Below, piece by piece: positions 6,791-6,964 of a stretch of DNA of 6,964 nucleotides. The position numbers and the translations under genes are program-made. Position 1 is the stretch's first letter, and each line of letters begins with the position of its first letter. The stretch covers positions 1-6,964 of the forward strand of contig JAUVCU010000080.1 of NCBI GenBank assembly GCA_030590715.1. The letters run 5' to 3'. Source of the stretch: Lentisphaeria bacterium. GTDB lineage: Bacteria; Verrucomicrobiota; Lentisphaeria; Victivallales; JAUVCU01. The notes below the pieces were generated by a model, which searched no databases, had not been told where the DNA came from, and saw only the letters and a list, made by a program, of their open reading frames with translations.

Positions 6791-6819
6791 ATTATAGTAA
6801 TGATTTTTTGTTGTTTCAA
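6791..6819 (-). promoter_or_regulatory. Proximal sigma70-type promoter of tkt
   Basis: On the minus strand TTGAAA (6814-6819) is separated by 17 bp from a perfect TATAAT (6791-6796). Transcription would start near 6784, only about 9 nt before the ATG, so the transcript would lack the AGGAA ribosome site at 6786-6790 and be nearly leaderless. Confidence 0.6.
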
Positions 6820-6828
6820 TTTCGCGAT

Positions 6829-6856
6829 ACTATAATTAGAAACTATTATTTTACAA
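6829..6856 (-). promoter_or_regulatory. Distal sigma70-type promoter of tkt
   Basis: On the minus strand TTGTAA (6851-6856) is separated by 16 bp from TATAGT (6829-6834). A start near 6822 gives a leader of about 46 nt that includes the AGGAA ribosome site, so this promoter may produce the better-translated mRNA. Its -35 overlaps the inverted repeat at 6853-6869. Confidence 0.5.
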
Positions 6857-6869
6857 TACTTTTTATTGT
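6853..6869. repeat. Inverted repeat over the distal tkt promoter
   Basis: ACAATA and TATTGT flank a 5-bp centre, a perfect 6+5+6 inverted repeat that overlaps the -35 of the distal tkt promoter. A related repeat, ATTGT-ACA-ACAAT, lies at 6920-6932, built from the same half-sites in opposite order. They could be operators; chance is possible in DNA this AT-rich. Beyond these the right-hand end (6776-6964) shows no coding potential. Confidence 0.35.
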
Positions 6870-6964
6870 GATGTTTTATTTCAATTTTTTATCCTCTTTT
6901 TTCTTTCGATCTCTTCCGCATTGTACAACAATTTTAGAGTCTTTTTTTATAGTTTCCTTGTTTT

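Noticed and set aside
1..6964. Mobile elements, CRISPR arrays, tRNA or rRNA genes, riboswitches
   Set aside because: No transposase or integrase motifs, regularly spaced repeats, cloverleaf-like segments or long structured leaders were found; the intergenic gaps are all under 220 bp.

Overview
The window reads as a stretch of a moderately AT-rich bacterial chromosome, probably from an anaerobic or microaerobic Gram-negative bacterium. The grounds are a sigma54-type activator, a class A flavodiiron protein (typical of anaerobes that must dispose of O2 or NO), and an Fe-S/redox-flavoured cysteine-rich sensor. Desulfovibrio-like Deltaproteobacteria or a Lentisphaerae/PVC-type anaerobe would both fit. 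The sequence alone does not decide, and this assignment is tentative.

Layout: (1) 1-680, minus strand: the N-terminal 226 codons of a DUF2851-family protein that runs off the left edge. It is driven by a near-consensus sigma70 promoter at 723-751 and is rich in A-ending codons. (2) 681-897: divergent intergenic region. (3) 898-2646, plus: a 582-residue sigma54 enhancer-binding protein with an unusual front end, an ArsC/low-molecular-weight-phosphatase-like domain followed by a cysteine-rich PAS domain, then AAA+ and a Fis-type HTH. (4) 2821-3378, plus: an unrecognised 185-residue single-span membrane protein with a long amphipathic C-terminal tail. (5) 3506-4720, plus: a 404-residue flavodiiron protein with all diiron ligands, preceded by a perfect 16-bp palindrome. 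(6) 4729-4756: a strong hairpin terminator between convergent genes. (7) 4778-6775, minus: a complete transketolase, with two overlapping sigma70-like promoters and inverted repeats upstream. There are no tRNAs, rRNAs, CRISPR arrays or insertion sequences, and no gene-free stretch longer than 300 bases.

The most interesting element is the activator. Its N-terminal domain keeps the three redox cysteines of thioredoxin-type arsenate reductase at exactly the family spacing (C8, C80, C87). It has lost the P-loop arginine (Leu14) and the catalytic aspartate (Val103), so it looks like an enzyme turned into a thiol sensor. With the Cys-rich PAS behind it and a flavodiiron gene two genes downstream, a plausible model is a redox, NO, O2 or arsenic-type stress switch, loosely analogous to NorR controlling the flavorubredoxin norV. 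That model is inference. I found no -24/-12 (GG-N10-GC) sigma54 promoter in any intergenic gap here, so its true target may lie elsewhere.
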